Assembly: GCF_009739515.1 (NCBI RefSeq)
Contig: NZ_CP046535.1
Location: forward strand, 2,976,001 to 3,040,000
Length of the DNA: 64,000 nt
Source of the DNA: Sphingomonas profundi
GTDB lineage: Bacteria > Pseudomonadota > Alphaproteobacteria > Sphingomonadales > Sphingomonadaceae
Direction of reading: 5' to 3'
The notes under the pieces: model-generated
What the model saw: the letters and a program-made list of their open reading frames with translations, nothing else
What the model was told of the DNA's origin: nothing
Database searches by the model: none
In this document: piece after piece, positions 50,031-59,910 of the stretch
Position numbering within the stretch: the first letter of the stretch is position 1
How the letters are laid out: each line of letters opens with the position of its first letter
Position numbers and translations under genes: made by a program

Positions 50031-51146
50031 ATGCGGGTCAAGGATATCGCACAGCGGCTGACGGGCACCGTCCTGGCGCCCGAGCCGCGCAAGGGATCGG
50101 CCAGCCCGCGCCTGGACGAGGCGGAGTTCAAGCGGCGTTTCCGCTCCCAGTTCCAGGACGATGCCTTCGCTCCCCTCGGCGCCGAGCTGGACCGTGTCGC
50201 CGATGCCGCGTGGGACGCCTATGCCCATGAGCGCAAGAGCCCGAAGACGCGCAAGGCCGGGCCGGGCTTCGCCGATCCCGACTATGAGCTGGCGCTGGAC
50301 TGGATCGCGGCAAAGGAGGCGATCGATCGGGCCACGCTGCGCCACGACGACGCGGCCGGGCCACTGCGGGTGCTGCTGATCAACGGCTCGCCCCGTTCCG
50401 AGCATACCTGCCCCGGCGAACTCTCCAAGTCGTGGCGGCTGGTGCAGCTGGCGCGCGAGGTACTGGAGGAGGCCGGCATCGCCACCGAGTTCCTCGATCT
50501 CAGCCGCCTCGCCTCGGAATATGGCGTCAACATCCACCCCTGCAAGGCGTGCTTCTCCACCGCCGCCGCGCTCTGCCACTGGCCCTGTTCCTGCTATCCC
50601 AACTACTCGCTGGGCCAGACGCAGGACGTGATGAACGAGATCTACCCCAAGTGGGTGGAGGCGCACGGTGTGATGATCGTCACGCCGGTCAACTGGTACA
50701 GCCCCACCTCGCCCCTGAAGCTGATGATGGACCGGCTGGTCTGCGCCGACGGCGGCAATCCCGATCCGTCGCTGACCCACGGCAAGGAGGCCAAGGAGGC
50801 CAAGCGCGAGGAGCTGAAGGGCTGGAACTATCCGCGGCACCTGAAGGGCCGGCTGTTCTCCGTCGTCGTCCACGGCGATGTGGAAGGCGCGGAGAACGTC
50901 CGCCGCGCCCTCAGCGACTGGATGCGCTTCATGCACATGGAGAGCGCCGGCGCCTCGGCGGAACTGGATCGCTATATCGGCTACTGGAAGCCCTATGCGA
51001 CCAGCCACGAGGAGCTGGACGCCGACGACGCCATCCAGCAGGAGGTGCGGAACGCGGCCCGCACGCTGTGCGAGGCGCTGCGCGCCCGCCGCGCCGGCCG
51101 GCTCCACATGTCCGGCGAGACGCTGACGGAGCCGCGCCCCAAATAG
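50031..51146 (+). CDS. Flavodoxin-fold NAD(P)H:FMN reductase-like protein with Cys cluster
   Basis: A 371-residue protein. Residues 113-280 carry an NADPH-dependent FMN-reductase fold with the phosphate-binding motif [10 protein letters not shown] (117-126) and an FMN-loop segment [12 protein letters not shown] cysteine cluster C171, C174, C182, C186 and C188 in [20 protein letters not shown] is unusual for the plain reductase family and could bind a metal or an Fe-S cluster. The N-terminal 110 residues are a charged helical extension. GGGAGAG precedes the ATG. Confidence 0.88.
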   Translation: MRVKDIAQRLTGTVLAPEPRKGSASPRLDEAEFKRRFRSQFQDDAFAPLGAELDRVADAAWDAYAHERKSPKTRKAGPGFADPDYELALDWIAAKEAIDRATLRHDDAAGPLRVLLINGSPRSEHTCPGELSKSWRLVQLAREVLEEAGIATEFLDLSRLASEYGVNIHPCKACFSTAAALCHWPCSCYPNYSLGQTQDVMNEIYPKWVEAHGVMIVTPVNWYSPTSPLKLMMDRLVCADGGNPDPSLTHGKEAKEAKREELKGWNYPRHLKGRLFSVVVHGDVEGAENVRRALSDWMRFMHMESAGASAELDRYIGYWKPYATSHEELDADDAIQQEVRNAARTLCEALRARRAGRLHMSGETLTEPRPK

Positions 51147-51268
51147 GCGGTTGCCGCCGGGCGGCTTGCCAAACTCCTTTTACCCCCGCATGTTCCGCGC
51201 CAACCGCACGGCCCTGTTCCTCTGCGTCATGTTTCGGCCGCGACGGACGAAGAACAAGGGGAATGAGG

Positions 51269-53422
51269 ATGCCAATCGTCTACTGGGCGATCGCGTGCGG
51301 TCTGATCGCCATCGTCTACGGGCTCGTCACGAGCCGCCAGGTGCTCGCGGCCTCGCCCGGCAGCGCCCGCATGCAGGATATCGCCGCCGCCATCCAGGAA
51401 GGCGCCCGCGCCTATCTGGCCCGCCAGTACCGCACCATCGCGATCGTCGGCATCGTGATGGCGGCGCTGGTCTTCTACTTTCTCGGCGGCACGTCCGCGA
51501 TCGGCTTCATCCTCGGCGCGCTGCTGTCCGGCGCGACCGGCTTCGTCGGCATGAACGTGTCGGTGAAGGCGAACGTCCGCACGGCGGAGGCGGCGCGCAC
51601 ATCGCTGCAGGGCGGCCTCACCATGGCGTTCCGCTCGGGCGCCGTCACCGGCATGCTGGTGGCGGGGCTGGGGCTGCTCTCCATCTCCCTGTTCTTCTGG
51701 TATCTCACCGGCCCGCAGGGGCTGGCGCCCGATGACCGGGTCGTCGTCGACGCGCTGGTCGCGCTGGCGTTCGGCGCGTCGCTGATCTCCATCTTCGCGC
51801 GGCTCGGCGGCGGCATCTTCACCAAGGCGGCGGATGTCGGCGCCGATCTGGTCGGCAAGGTGGAGGCGGGCATCCCGGAGGACGACCCCCGCAACCCCGC
51901 GACGATCGCCGACAATGTCGGCGACAATGTCGGCGACTGCGCCGGCATGGCGGCCGACCTGTTCGAGACCTATGTCGTCACCCTGGGCGTGACGATGGTG
52001 TCGATCGCGCTCTCCATCGGCGGCACCGCGGCGGAGCTGACGCGGCTGATGAGCCTGCCGCTGATCGTCGGCGGGGTGTGCATCATCACCTCGATCATCG
52101 GCACCTATTTCGTCCGGCTCGGGCGCGGCCAGTCGATCATGGGCGCGCTCTACAAGGGGTTCTGGGTGTCCGTCGGGCTGGCGGTGCCGGCGATCTACTT
52201 CGCCAGTCTCTACACGCTCGGCGATCTGAACGTGAACCTCGCCACCGCGCGGGAGGCGGCGGGCGGCACCGGCGCGCCGGCCGCGGTGGCGGCGGCGGCG
52301 CCCAGCTTCACCGGCATGGACCTGTTCTGGTGCATGATGATCGGTCTCGCCCTCACCGGCGCGCTGGTGTGGATCACCGAATATTATACCGGCACCAACT
52401 TCCGCCCGGTGAAGTCGATCGCCAAGGCGTCGGAGACGGGGCACGGCACCAACGTGATCCAGGGCCTGGCCGTCAGCCTGGAAAGCCCGGCGCTGCCGAC
52501 GATCGCGATATCGATCGCGGTGATCGCCGCCTACCAGCTGGCCGGCGTGATCGGCATCGCCTTTGCCGCCACATCGATGCTGGCGCTGGCCGGCATGGTC
52601 GTGGCGCTCGACGCCTACGGCCCGGTGACGGACAATGCCGGCGGCATCGCCGAGATGGCAGACCTGGATCCGGAGGTGCGCGTGCGCACCGATGCGCTGG
52701 ATGCGGTGGGCAACACCACGAAGGCGGTGACGAAGGGCTATGCGATCGGCTCGGCCGCGCTCGCCGCGCTCGTGCTGTTCGGCGCCTACACGACCGACCT
52801 CAAGGAGTTCTTCCCGACCCTCGTCGTCAACTTCTCGCTGTCCAATCCCTATGTGATCGTCGGCCTGCTGCTGGGCGCGCTGCTGCCGTTCAGCTTCGGC
52901 GCGTTCGGGATGACGGCGGTGGGCCGCGCCGCCGGATCGGTGGTGGAGGATGTGCGCGCTCAGTTCCGCGACAATCCCGGCATCATGGCCGGCACCTCGC
53001 GGCCGAACTACGCCCGCACCGTCGATCTCGTCACGCGGGCGGCGATCAAGGAGATGATCCTGCCGTCGCTGCTGCCGGTGCTGGCGCCGATCCTCGTCTA
53101 CTTCGTCATCCTCGCGGTGGCGGATCGGGAATCGGCGTTCGCGGCGCTCGGCGCGCTGCTGCTGGGGGTGATCGTCTCGGGCCTGTTCGTCGCCATCTCG
53201 ATGACGTCGGGCGGCGGCGCGTGGGACAATGCGAAGAAATATATCGAGGACGGCAATCACGGCGGCAAGGGATCGGAGGCGCACAAGGCCGCCGTCACCG
53301 GCGACACCGTGGGCGATCCGTACAAGGATACGGCGGGTCCGGCGGTGAACCCGATGATCAAGATCACCAACATCGTGGCGCTGCTGCTGCTGGCCGCACT
53401 GGCCCACGCGGCGGCGGGGTAG
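51269..53422 (+). CDS. hppA: K+-independent H+-translocating pyrophosphatase
   Basis: A 717-residue integral membrane proton pump driven by pyrophosphate, with about 16 predicted helices. The substrate site is intact: [11 protein letters not shown] and [17 protein letters not shown], plus a C-terminal [18 protein letters not shown]. The GNTTKA motif (481-486) has Lys where K+-dependent enzymes have Ala, marking the K+-independent class. The ATG at 51269 has AAGGGG seven bases upstream; an in-frame ATG six bases earlier is closer to that site. Confidence 0.97.
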   Translation: MPIVYWAIACGLIAIVYGLVTSRQVLAASPGSARMQDIAAAIQEGARAYLARQYRTIAIVGIVMAALVFYFLGGTSAIGFILGALLSGATGFVGMNVSVKANVRTAEAARTSLQGGLTMAFRSGAVTGMLVAGLGLLSISLFFWYLTGPQGLAPDDRVVVDALVALAFGASLISIFARLGGGIFTKAADVGADLVGKVEAGIPEDDPRNPATIADNVGDNVGDCAGMAADLFETYVVTLGVTMVSIALSIGGTAAELTRLMSLPLIVGGVCIITSIIGTYFVRLGRGQSIMGALYKGFWVSVGLAVPAIYFASLYTLGDLNVNLATAREAAGGTGAPAAVAAAAPSFTGMDLFWCMMIGLALTGALVWITEYYTGTNFRPVKSIAKASETGHGTNVIQGLAVSLESPALPTIAISIAVIAAYQLAGVIGIAFAATSMLALAGMVVALDAYGPVTDNAGGIAEMADLDPEVRVRTDALDAVGNTTKAVTKGYAIGSAALAALVLFGAYTTDLKEFFPTLVVNFSLSNPYVIVGLLLGALLPFSFGAFGMTAVGRAAGSVVEDVRAQFRDNPGIMAGTSRPNYARTVDLVTRAAIKEMILPSLLPVLAPILVYFVILAVADRESAFAALGALLLGVIVSGLFVAISMTSGGGAWDNAKKYIEDGNHGGKGSEAHKAAVTGDTVGDPYKDTAGPAVNPMIKITNIVALLLLAALAHAAAG

Positions 53423-53463
53423 GCGCCCCCAACCCCGGCGCCCCGAAGCGGGTCGGGTCGGCC

Positions 53464-53504
53464 GGAGCGGTTTTCGAGTCGGCAGGTAGCCTCGAAACCG
53501 CTCC
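53464..53504. terminator. Hairpin between convergent genes hppA and 53512
   Basis: A 14-bp stem with one bulged T (53464-53478 with 53491-53504) closes a 12-base loop. It stands between two converging genes and may end both transcripts. No clear U-tract is seen on either side. Confidence 0.5.
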
Positions 53505-53511
53505 AGCCGCC

Positions 53512-53784
53512 CTACCCGCCGCTCCGCTGCCGCGCGAAGCACAAGGTGACGAACCACCCGATCACGCCGCATGCGCCGAGCCAGATCAGGAAGGCGGCGG
53601 CATCGCCGCGCACGACGCAGATCGCGCCCGGCGCGCAGATGGCGGCGGCGATCAGCCGGCGCGTCGTGGTGCGGTGGCCGTCGCCCCGCAGCCGCGCGGA
53701 CCGGCGGCGCTTGGGATCGCCCAGGCAGAGCGCCACGATCAGCGCGGCGGATGCGGCGACCGCCGCCAGCGCCAGCATCGTCAT
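53512..53784 (-). CDS. DUF3325-like small membrane protein
   Basis: A 90-residue protein with three predicted membrane helices and an Arg-rich loop (LGDPKRRRSARLRG). It resembles DUF3325, a family found in siderophore-receptor loci with PepSY proteins. It overlaps the PepSY gene stop by four bases (ATGA), so it is the last gene of that operon. Function is unknown. Confidence 0.75.
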   Translation of the reverse strand: MTMLALAAVAASAALIVALCLGDPKRRRSARLRGDGHRTTTRRLIAAAICAPGAICVVRGDAAAFLIWLGACGVIGWFVTLCFARQRSGG

Positions 53785-55361
53785 TCCGCCGGCTGCAGCG
53801 ACAGCGCCGGGCGGCCCGCCAGCCGGTGGCCGAGCACCCGCCACAGCACCCAGCCGCCGGCGATCAGGAAGGCGAGATCGCACGCCGCGATGATCGGCTG
53901 GCCGGCCGCGATCGCCATCGCCCAGCCCGGCCCGCCGGTGAACAGGCGCAGCGGCGGCAGCAGAACCATCAGCACGCCCATGGCCAGCTGCAGCCCGTCG
54001 TCCAGCCCCGCACGCGAGCGGGCGAACACGCCGCCCGCGATCGCCATGGCGGCGGCGATCAGGAAGGCGGCCGGCGTCCAGAACACCGCCGCGCCGTGCG
54101 GCATGGCGATCAGGAAGGCGGCCGCCGCGCCCAGCAGGGCGAGAGGCAGGCCGAAGCCCACCACCGAGACGGCGCGATCGAGCCAGTCGAGCGAGCGCGG
54201 CCCGTCGCGCCGGCGCGCCAGCCACAGCCTGAGGCCGGTCAAGGTGACGTAGCACATCGCGAAACCCAGCGAGAACCAGATCGCGCGGGAGACCATGCCG
54301 GCGAAATTGCCGAAGTGCAGCGGCGACATGATCGCCGCCATCGTACCGCCGGCGGATGGGCGGGTGCCGATCGCCGGCTTGGTGCGATCGAACGCCCCGG
54401 TGGCGCCATGGTACAGCAGGGTCGCCGGCGCGATGTCGCCCGCGTGGGGCGGGTGGAAGCTCGTCACCTCGGCATCGGCGCGGCCGAACTTCTCGATCGA
54501 GACGAAGCTCGGCGGGTCGCCCGCGCGGCGGATCGCGTCCGCCACGATGCGATCGAGATCGCCCATCGCGGCCGGGCGCGGATCCGGCTTGCCCGGATTG
54601 CCGAACACCGTCTCGCTCAGCGCCTGCACGTCGCCGCCGAACGCCGCCATCGCCACGATCGGCACGCCCACGGTGCCGAAGAAGGAGAAGAAGCTGCCGG
54701 TGAACGCCAGCACGAAGGCGAACGGCAGACTCCACGTGCCGGCGACGCTGTGGCGATCGCGATCCACCAGCACGGGATTGGCGTGGCGGCGCAGCGTGAA
54801 CATGTCCTTCAGCAGGTGCCGGTGGATCAGCAGGCCGGAGATCGCGGCGACCAGCATCGCCAGGCCGAGGATGCCGGTGAGCAGCAGCCCCCACGGGTTC
54901 GGGATGTGCAGGCGCACATGCGTATCGACGAGGAAGCTGCTGAGCGCGTCGTCGTTGCGCGGGCCGAACACTTCCTCGCCGGTGCCGTGCCGGGCGGCGG
55001 CGACGCGGCCCTGGCGATCGAGTTGATAGTAGACGCCGCGGCTGACGAGCCTGCCGCCGGCATCCGTCTCGTCGCGGTGGAAGAAGACGCCGAGATCGTG
55101 GTCGCCGATCTCGAACAGGTTCACGCCCTCATGGTAGCGGACGGGGGTGCGCGCCGCGAGATCGCGAACCACGCGGTCGATCGGCCGGGTGAAGGCGGAT
55201 CGCGTCTCGACATGGCCGGCCGACCAGGCGCCGATTTCCTCGGCGAACACCGCCGCCGTGCCGGTGAGGACGACGGCGTAGAGCAGCAGGCCGAGCACGA
55301 TGCCCGACCAGCCGTGCACCGCCACCATCAGCTTGGTCTCTTCCCGGGGCAGGTGGATCAT
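53781..55361 (-). CDS. PepSY-associated membrane protein, possible siderophore-linked reductase
   Basis: A 526-residue inner-membrane protein with the PepSY-TM layout: an N-terminal helix with HGWSGIVLG, a large periplasmic domain (about 50-150), and further helices with conserved His in HIPNPWG and IHRHLLKDM that could bind heme. Proteins of this type sit with TonB siderophore receptors and are thought to help release iron by reduction. It is encoded divergently from such a receptor. The start overlaps the upstream gene stop (ATGA). Confidence 0.9.
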   Translation of the reverse strand: MIHLPREETKLMVAVHGWSGIVLGLLLYAVVLTGTAAVFAEEIGAWSAGHVETRSAFTRPIDRVVRDLAARTPVRYHEGVNLFEIGDHDLGVFFHRDETDAGGRLVSRGVYYQLDRQGRVAAARHGTGEEVFGPRNDDALSSFLVDTHVRLHIPNPWGLLLTGILGLAMLVAAISGLLIHRHLLKDMFTLRRHANPVLVDRDRHSVAGTWSLPFAFVLAFTGSFFSFFGTVGVPIVAMAAFGGDVQALSETVFGNPGKPDPRPAAMGDLDRIVADAIRRAGDPPSFVSIEKFGRADAEVTSFHPPHAGDIAPATLLYHGATGAFDRTKPAIGTRPSAGGTMAAIMSPLHFGNFAGMVSRAIWFSLGFAMCYVTLTGLRLWLARRRDGPRSLDWLDRAVSVVGFGLPLALLGAAAAFLIAMPHGAAVFWTPAAFLIAAAMAIAGGVFARSRAGLDDGLQLAMGVLMVLLPPLRLFTGGPGWAMAIAAGQPIIAACDLAFLIAGGWVLWRVLGHRLAGRPALSLQPAE

Positions 55362-55699
55362 GAGGCGGCCTTTCCCGCGGCGGGCGGACGATTGAGGAAG
55401 GCATGCGCCACGAACGCGCCGTGCACGGCCAGCAGGCCCAGAGCGACGACCGCGACGCGCCAGAGCCGGCGATCGAGACAGGCGTGGAAGAACAGCGCTG
55501 CCCAGACGGCGGGCACCAGCACCAGCGGCAGCACCAGATTGTCGATCCCGGCGCGGCCGCCCGGCACCCACGCCGTCATGCCCGCCATCACCGCCAGCGC
55601 CACGATCACCGCGCCCGGCCCCGCCAGCATGATCCGGATCCACCTGCCCGATCGAGACGTCGTTCTCACCGCTCCACCCGTATCGCCCGTACCTTCCAT
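55358..55699 (-). CDS. Small membrane protein of the PepSY operon
   Basis: A 113-residue protein with three predicted helices and a short N-terminal cytosolic part. No family is firmly recognised; DUF3649-like proteins occupy this position in similar loci. It is the first gene of the minus-strand operon and starts 86 bases from the divergent TonB receptor, with which it probably shares Fur control. Confidence 0.72.
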   Translation of the reverse strand: MEGTGDTGGAVRTTSRSGRWIRIMLAGPGAVIVALAVMAGMTAWVPGGRAGIDNLVLPLVLVPAVWAALFFHACLDRRLWRVAVVALGLLAVHGAFVAHAFLNRPPAAGKAAS

Positions 55700-55722
55700 C
55701 CCGCTGCCGTTGCCACAAGTGC

Positions 55723-55743
55723 TATTGCGAATCCATCGCAAAT
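55723..55743. promoter_or_regulatory. Fur-box candidate between PepSY operon and TonB receptor
   Basis: A perfect 6-base inverted repeat TTGCGA / TCGCAA with a 5-base spacer (55725-55741) lies in the 85-base gap between two divergent iron-uptake genes, in a sequence close to known proteobacterial Fur boxes. It could repress both directions when iron is plentiful. This is a pattern match only. Confidence 0.6.
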
Positions 55744-55784
55744 GGTTGTAGGCGCCGCCCCCGAAGCGGATAAGGGGACGAAGA

Positions 55785-57869
55785 ATGAAGACGATCATGC
55801 TCGCGGGCGCCGCCTGCCTGCTCGCGCCGCAGTGCGCCTGGGCCGCCGCCGACGCGCCGATGGCGGATGCCGATGCCGCCGCCGCTGCCGATCCGGGGGC
55901 GGACACGATCCTCGTCACCGCCACCCGCACGCAGACGTTCGCCGGCACCAAGACGGAGACGCCGCTGATCGAGACGCCGCAGCCGATCACCGTCATCACG
56001 GACGACGTGTTCCTGTCGCAGGGGGCGATCAACATCAGCGATACGGTGCGCTACGCCGCCGGCATCACCGCCAATGCCTATGGCCGCGACACCCGCGTCG
56101 ACGGCTTCGTGATCCGCGGCATCGACGCACTCCAGTTCCGCGACGGCATGCGCGACATCTTCAGCTATTATGCGACGATCCCGTCCGATCCGTACAATTT
56201 CTCGCGGGTGGAGATCGTGCGCGGGCCGGCGTCCGTGCTGTTCGGCCAGGGCTCGATCGGCGGCCTCGTCAACCTCGTCTCCAAGACGCCCGATTTCGAT
56301 ACGCGCGGCGAGATCAGCGCCGTCTACGGCAGCTACAACCGCAAGGAGCTGCTCGGCGACGTCAACCTGGCGCTGGGCGAGACGCTGGCGGTGCGCGCCG
56401 TCGGCCGTGCGCGCGATGCGGACACCTATGTCGATCACGTGCCGGACGATCGCGTGATGTTCGCGCCGTCGATCCGCTGGCAGCCGACGCCCGATACGGA
56501 CATCACCCTGCTCGGCCTCTATCAGGAGGATGATGGCGGCTCGACCTCGCAATTCCTGCCGGTCGTCGGCACGAAGCTGCCGAACGGCACGAACCCCCGG
56601 CTCGATCGCTTCCTGTTCGTCGGCAAGCCCGGATGGGACCGCTACGACGGCCGCTCGCTCCAGGGTGGCGGCAGCGTGACGCAGCGTTTCGGCGAGAATG
56701 TCCGCCTCAACCTCAAGGCCCGCTACATCGACAGCGATCTCACCTACCTCACCCATTATACCGACAGCTACAGCAACCCGACCAACCCCTATCTGGATGC
56801 CGCCCGCCGCCAGATCGGCCTCTACAGCGACGGCAGCGTCGCCCGCCTCAACGTCTTCTCGACCGACAACAACGTGCAGGCGCGCTTCCACACCGGCGCG
56901 GCGGTGGAGCACACCCTGCTGGCCGGCATCGACTATAGCTGGAACGAGGTGCGCAAGCGCGGCGGCTTCGGCTTCGACGTGATCGACATCTACGCGATCG
57001 ACTATGCCGCGCTGACGATCCCGACCCTGGATCAATATGCCACGCGCGAATCGCAGAAGCAGCTCGGCCTCTACCTGCAGGATCAGATCCGCTTCTGGGA
57101 TCGCATCTCCGTGGTGCTCGGCGCCCGGCGGGATCGCGTGCGGACCGATGGCGCGCCGGACACGGTGGCGAAGGCGACCACCTTCCGCGCCGGCATCATC
57201 GGCGAGCTCGGTGCCGGCATCTCGCCCTTCTTCAGCTACACCGAATCCTTCCTGCCGATCACCGGCAACACTTTGCCGGACGGCAGCGGCAGCCCGCTGA
57301 AGCCGCAGACCGGCCGGCAGTTCGAGGCGGGCGTGAAGTGGCAGCCGGATCCGAACACGCTCGTCACCATAACCGGCTTCCACATCAAGGAGAGCAACCG
57401 CCCGCTCACCGGGGTGGGCCAGATCGTCACGCAATCGGGCCGGCTGACCACCAAGGGCATCGAGTTCGAGGCGAACCGCACCCTGCCCGGCAATTTCGAG
57501 CTGCTGGTGAATTACGGCTACAACAAGCTCGTCTCGCGCGACACGCCGTTCTTCGATTTCCTGCCGCGCCACAACGCCTCGCTCTGGTCGACCAAGACGG
57601 TGCGCGTCGGCGATGAGGCCACCGTGCGGATCGGCGCCGGCGCGCGCTACACCGGCAAGCGCACCGCGATCGGCCCGGCCTGGACGATCACGACCGGCGA
57701 CAACCTGCTGGTGGACGCGCTGGCGGAGGTGAACTGGCGCACGTGGCGCTTCGCGATCAACGCGACCAACCTGTTCGACGACAGGTTCTTCGCCTCCTGC
57801 CTGCCGCGCGGCGACTGCTTCGTCGGCGCGCCGCGCAACGTGATGGGCACGGTCGGCTATCGCTTCTGA
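55785..57869 (+). CDS. TonB-dependent siderophore receptor
   Basis: A 694-residue outer-membrane receptor with a signal peptide (ending near CAWAA), a TonB-box-like ILVTATRT, a plug domain with the siderophore-receptor pattern TPQPITVITDD and EIVRGPASVLFGQGSIGG, and a beta-barrel ending in Phe (GTVGYRF). The NFGYNK-like and NLFDDRFFAS strands fit ferric-siderophore transporters. A Fur-like site precedes it and a PepSY operon is divergent. The specific siderophore is unknown. Confidence 0.95.
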   Translation: MKTIMLAGAACLLAPQCAWAAADAPMADADAAAAADPGADTILVTATRTQTFAGTKTETPLIETPQPITVITDDVFLSQGAINISDTVRYAAGITANAYGRDTRVDGFVIRGIDALQFRDGMRDIFSYYATIPSDPYNFSRVEIVRGPASVLFGQGSIGGLVNLVSKTPDFDTRGEISAVYGSYNRKELLGDVNLALGETLAVRAVGRARDADTYVDHVPDDRVMFAPSIRWQPTPDTDITLLGLYQEDDGGSTSQFLPVVGTKLPNGTNPRLDRFLFVGKPGWDRYDGRSLQGGGSVTQRFGENVRLNLKARYIDSDLTYLTHYTDSYSNPTNPYLDAARRQIGLYSDGSVARLNVFSTDNNVQARFHTGAAVEHTLLAGIDYSWNEVRKRGGFGFDVIDIYAIDYAALTIPTLDQYATRESQKQLGLYLQDQIRFWDRISVVLGARRDRVRTDGAPDTVAKATTFRAGIIGELGAGISPFFSYTESFLPITGNTLPDGSGSPLKPQTGRQFEAGVKWQPDPNTLVTITGFHIKESNRPLTGVGQIVTQSGRLTTKGIEFEANRTLPGNFELLVNYGYNKLVSRDTPFFDFLPRHNASLWSTKTVRVGDEATVRIGAGARYTGKRTAIGPAWTITTGDNLLVDALAEVNWRTWRFAINATNLFDDRFFASCLPRGDCFVGAPRNVMGTVGYRF

Positions 57870-57887
57870 GCGGGCCGGCTGCCGCCT

Positions 57888-58085
57888 GAGCCGGATCGAC
57901 ATCCAGCTTCTTGCATGTTCGCTCATCCTGAAAAGGGGCTGAGCGGAGGCGAAGACCCGTCTCGAAGGACTTCCGATGTGTCCTTCGAGACGCCATTTCG
58001 ACACGCTCAATGGCTCCTCAGGATCAGCGGCCGGCGTCAAATGCGATCGAAATCGACTTGACCCGCTCGATGTCGATCCGGCCTA
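57888..58085. repeat. Palindromic MITE-like element, copy 2
   Basis: The second copy of the element at 21163-21357, in opposite orientation. Terminal inverted repeats are gagccggatcgacatc (57888-57903) and gatgtcgatccggcct (58069-58084). The core (57922-58027) holds the same nested palindromes, with the inner arms gtctcgaagga / tccttcgaga(c) preserved. It too lies between convergent genes, and its right end again contains the TAG stop of the neighbouring minus-strand gene, in the same context cctagcgctc. Confidence 0.8.
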
Positions 58086-58811
58086 GCGCTCCACGCGGGA
58101 GGGCGGGCGCAGCTTGGGCAGCTCGTCCCGCACGATCGCGCCGTCGCCATTGGCGTCGAGCAGCTTGAAGCGCTTCTCCCCGGCCAGGGTGAACTCCTTC
58201 AGCGTCACGCCCCGGTCCAGGTTGGTGTCGGCGTAGGTGATCGGCTCCGGTATCGCGAGGAAGCCGTAGCGCCCGGCGCCGAGCCGCTCCGGATAGGGCG
58301 CATCCGTGACCTTGCCGTCCGAATCGACCTTGATCTTGGAAGGGTCGCCATAGGTGCTGATCACGTGGATCTCCGGCACGATGTCGCGCTCGTACCGCTC
58401 GATCTCGGTCGGGCCGATCACCTCGTCATGATCGCTGTCGATCCGGGCGAAGAAATGCGCGCCGTCCTGCTGGAACTCAGCGAGGGTGATGCCGCCGCTA
58501 TGGTCCTCGTCGGCCTGGGCGAACCAGTGCTCGGCGCCGGAGAGCGTGTCCGGCGAGTGGAACGGCTCGCCCATCGGGCTGATGAAGTCCGGGCCGCCGA
58601 CCAGCGGGACCAGGCTGGCGGCGGTGCGGCCGGTGACGGTGATCTCGTTGGACGGCGCGGGTTCGGCCGGCGCCGGCGGGATCGGGATGCGGCCGGCCGG
58701 CATCTGCCCCGCCGGCACCCGTGCCGCCGGAGCCTGGCCGATCGCCGGTGAGACCGCGATCAGGCCGCAGCATAACAGCGCATGCCGGAAGGCTGCCGTC
58801 CACGCTCTCAT
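58083..58811 (-). CDS. Exported EF-hand calcium-binding protein
   Basis: A 242-residue protein with a signal peptide (ending IGQAPA) and a Pro/Ala-rich linker. Four EF-hand-like loops are seen: DEDHSGGITLAEF, DSDHDEVIGPTEI, DTNLDRGVTLKEF and DANGDGAIVRDEL. The first and last have the best calcium geometry. Its role is probably periplasmic calcium binding or sensing. The ATG giving MRAWTAAFRH is used. Its stop codon lies at the right end of repeat copy 2. Confidence 0.88.
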   Translation of the reverse strand: MRAWTAAFRHALLCCGLIAVSPAIGQAPAARVPAGQMPAGRIPIPPAPAEPAPSNEITVTGRTAASLVPLVGGPDFISPMGEPFHSPDTLSGAEHWFAQADEDHSGGITLAEFQQDGAHFFARIDSDHDEVIGPTEIERYERDIVPEIHVISTYGDPSKIKVDSDGKVTDAPYPERLGAGRYGFLAIPEPITYADTNLDRGVTLKEFTLAGEKRFKLLDANGDGAIVRDELPKLRPPSRVER

Positions 58812-58899
58812 CCGCAACCCTCGATCCAGCGCCGCAACGGCATCCTGCGGCCTTAGCCGCATGGCGCCCGGCGGGGCAACATCCCACCGCCCGCGCGCC

Positions 58900-59766
58900 T
58901 CACGCGAAGCGGGCGACATGCGGCCGCAGCCCGGGCACGTCGCTGCGGATGCGCACGATGCCGCCCACCGGCGCGCCCGATGCATCCGCCCCGCCGGTCG
59001 CGACGATCAGGTCGGTCAGGTCCGGGCCGGCGAAGGTGAGGCTCACGATGTTCGGCACGGCGGCCAGGCGGATGCGCCGGTCGAGCACGGCATCCGCCCG
59101 GTAGCGCAGCAGCTCGCCCGCCCGCCAGCGCGCCACCCAGACGCCGCCCTCCGCGTCCACGGCCAGGCCGTCGCTATCGTCCAGCGCCGCGAACAACTGC
59201 GGATCGCGCGGCCGGTGGCCGTCATGCGTCCACGCCCAGACGCCGACCCCGCTCTCCGAATGGTAGAGCAGGTCGCCCGCCGGGCTGAAGCCGATGCCGT
59301 TCGATACGGCGACGCCCTCGCGAAGCACATCGACGCTGCCGTCCGGGTCCAGGCGGAAGAACAGGCCGGGGGCGGGCGGGGCGCCGGTTTCCAGGATGGC
59401 GGTGAAGTCGATCGTGCCGCCGTAGAGCCCGCCCGCCGCATCGGCCTCGATATCGTTGATCGCGCTTACCGCCGCGCCGCCGATCGCCTGCAGCAGCGGC
59501 GCGGCCCTGCCCCCGCCCACGATCGCCAGACCACCGCGGCCGGAGACGATCGGCCGCCCGTCCACATTCATCACGCACCCGCCGATCCACATGCGATCGG
59601 CCAGCGCCACCGTGACGACGCCCGCGTACCAGCGATAGAGGCCGCCGCCGGTCAGGTCGCTAGAATAGAGCGCGCCGTCCGGTCCCTCGCGCGGCGCCTC
59701 GGCGAACTGGTGGCCGGTCGCCAGGATCTCGCACGGCGTGTCGACGGCGGGCACCTCGCCGGTCAT
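58900..59766 (-). CDS. SMP-30/gluconolactonase-family protein
   Basis: A 288-residue six-bladed propeller lactonase. A metal-binding Glu is in FAEAPREGPDG, an Asn/Asp pair in NDIEAD and SNGIGFSP, and an Asp in DDSDGLAVDAEG, the SMP-30 metal-ligand pattern. It would hydrolyse a sugar or aldonate lactone. Because the Entner-Doudoroff operon lacks a phosphogluconolactonase gene, a lactonase elsewhere is needed, but this one has no signal to link it to that step. The start at 59766 is preferred over longer frames. Confidence 0.88.
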   Translation of the reverse strand: MTGEVPAVDTPCEILATGHQFAEAPREGPDGALYSSDLTGGGLYRWYAGVVTVALADRMWIGGCVMNVDGRPIVSGRGGLAIVGGGRAAPLLQAIGGAAVSAINDIEADAAGGLYGGTIDFTAILETGAPPAPGLFFRLDPDGSVDVLREGVAVSNGIGFSPAGDLLYHSESGVGVWAWTHDGHRPRDPQLFAALDDSDGLAVDAEGGVWVARWRAGELLRYRADAVLDRRIRLAAVPNIVSLTFAGPDLTDLIVATGGADASGAPVGGIVRIRSDVPGLRPHVARFA

Positions 59767-59910
59767 GCCGGCACCCTGCGGGCTGGGGCCGCCCTGACCC
59801 GCCATCCGCCTCTCGTCCGCTCGATCATGTCCGCCGCCCCGCGCTACGCTCTCGCGCCGCCGTAGCACGGATCGCGCGCCGCCGCCTGCGGATCGGACGC
59901 CGCGCGGCCG

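Noticed and set aside
51227-53572. Long minus-strand frame opposite hppA
   Set aside because: Extremely Arg/His/Asp-rich and antisense to a highly conserved membrane pump.
55722-58040. Long minus-strand frame opposite the siderophore receptor
   Set aside because: No motif, shadow composition, and it would run through the palindromic repeat.
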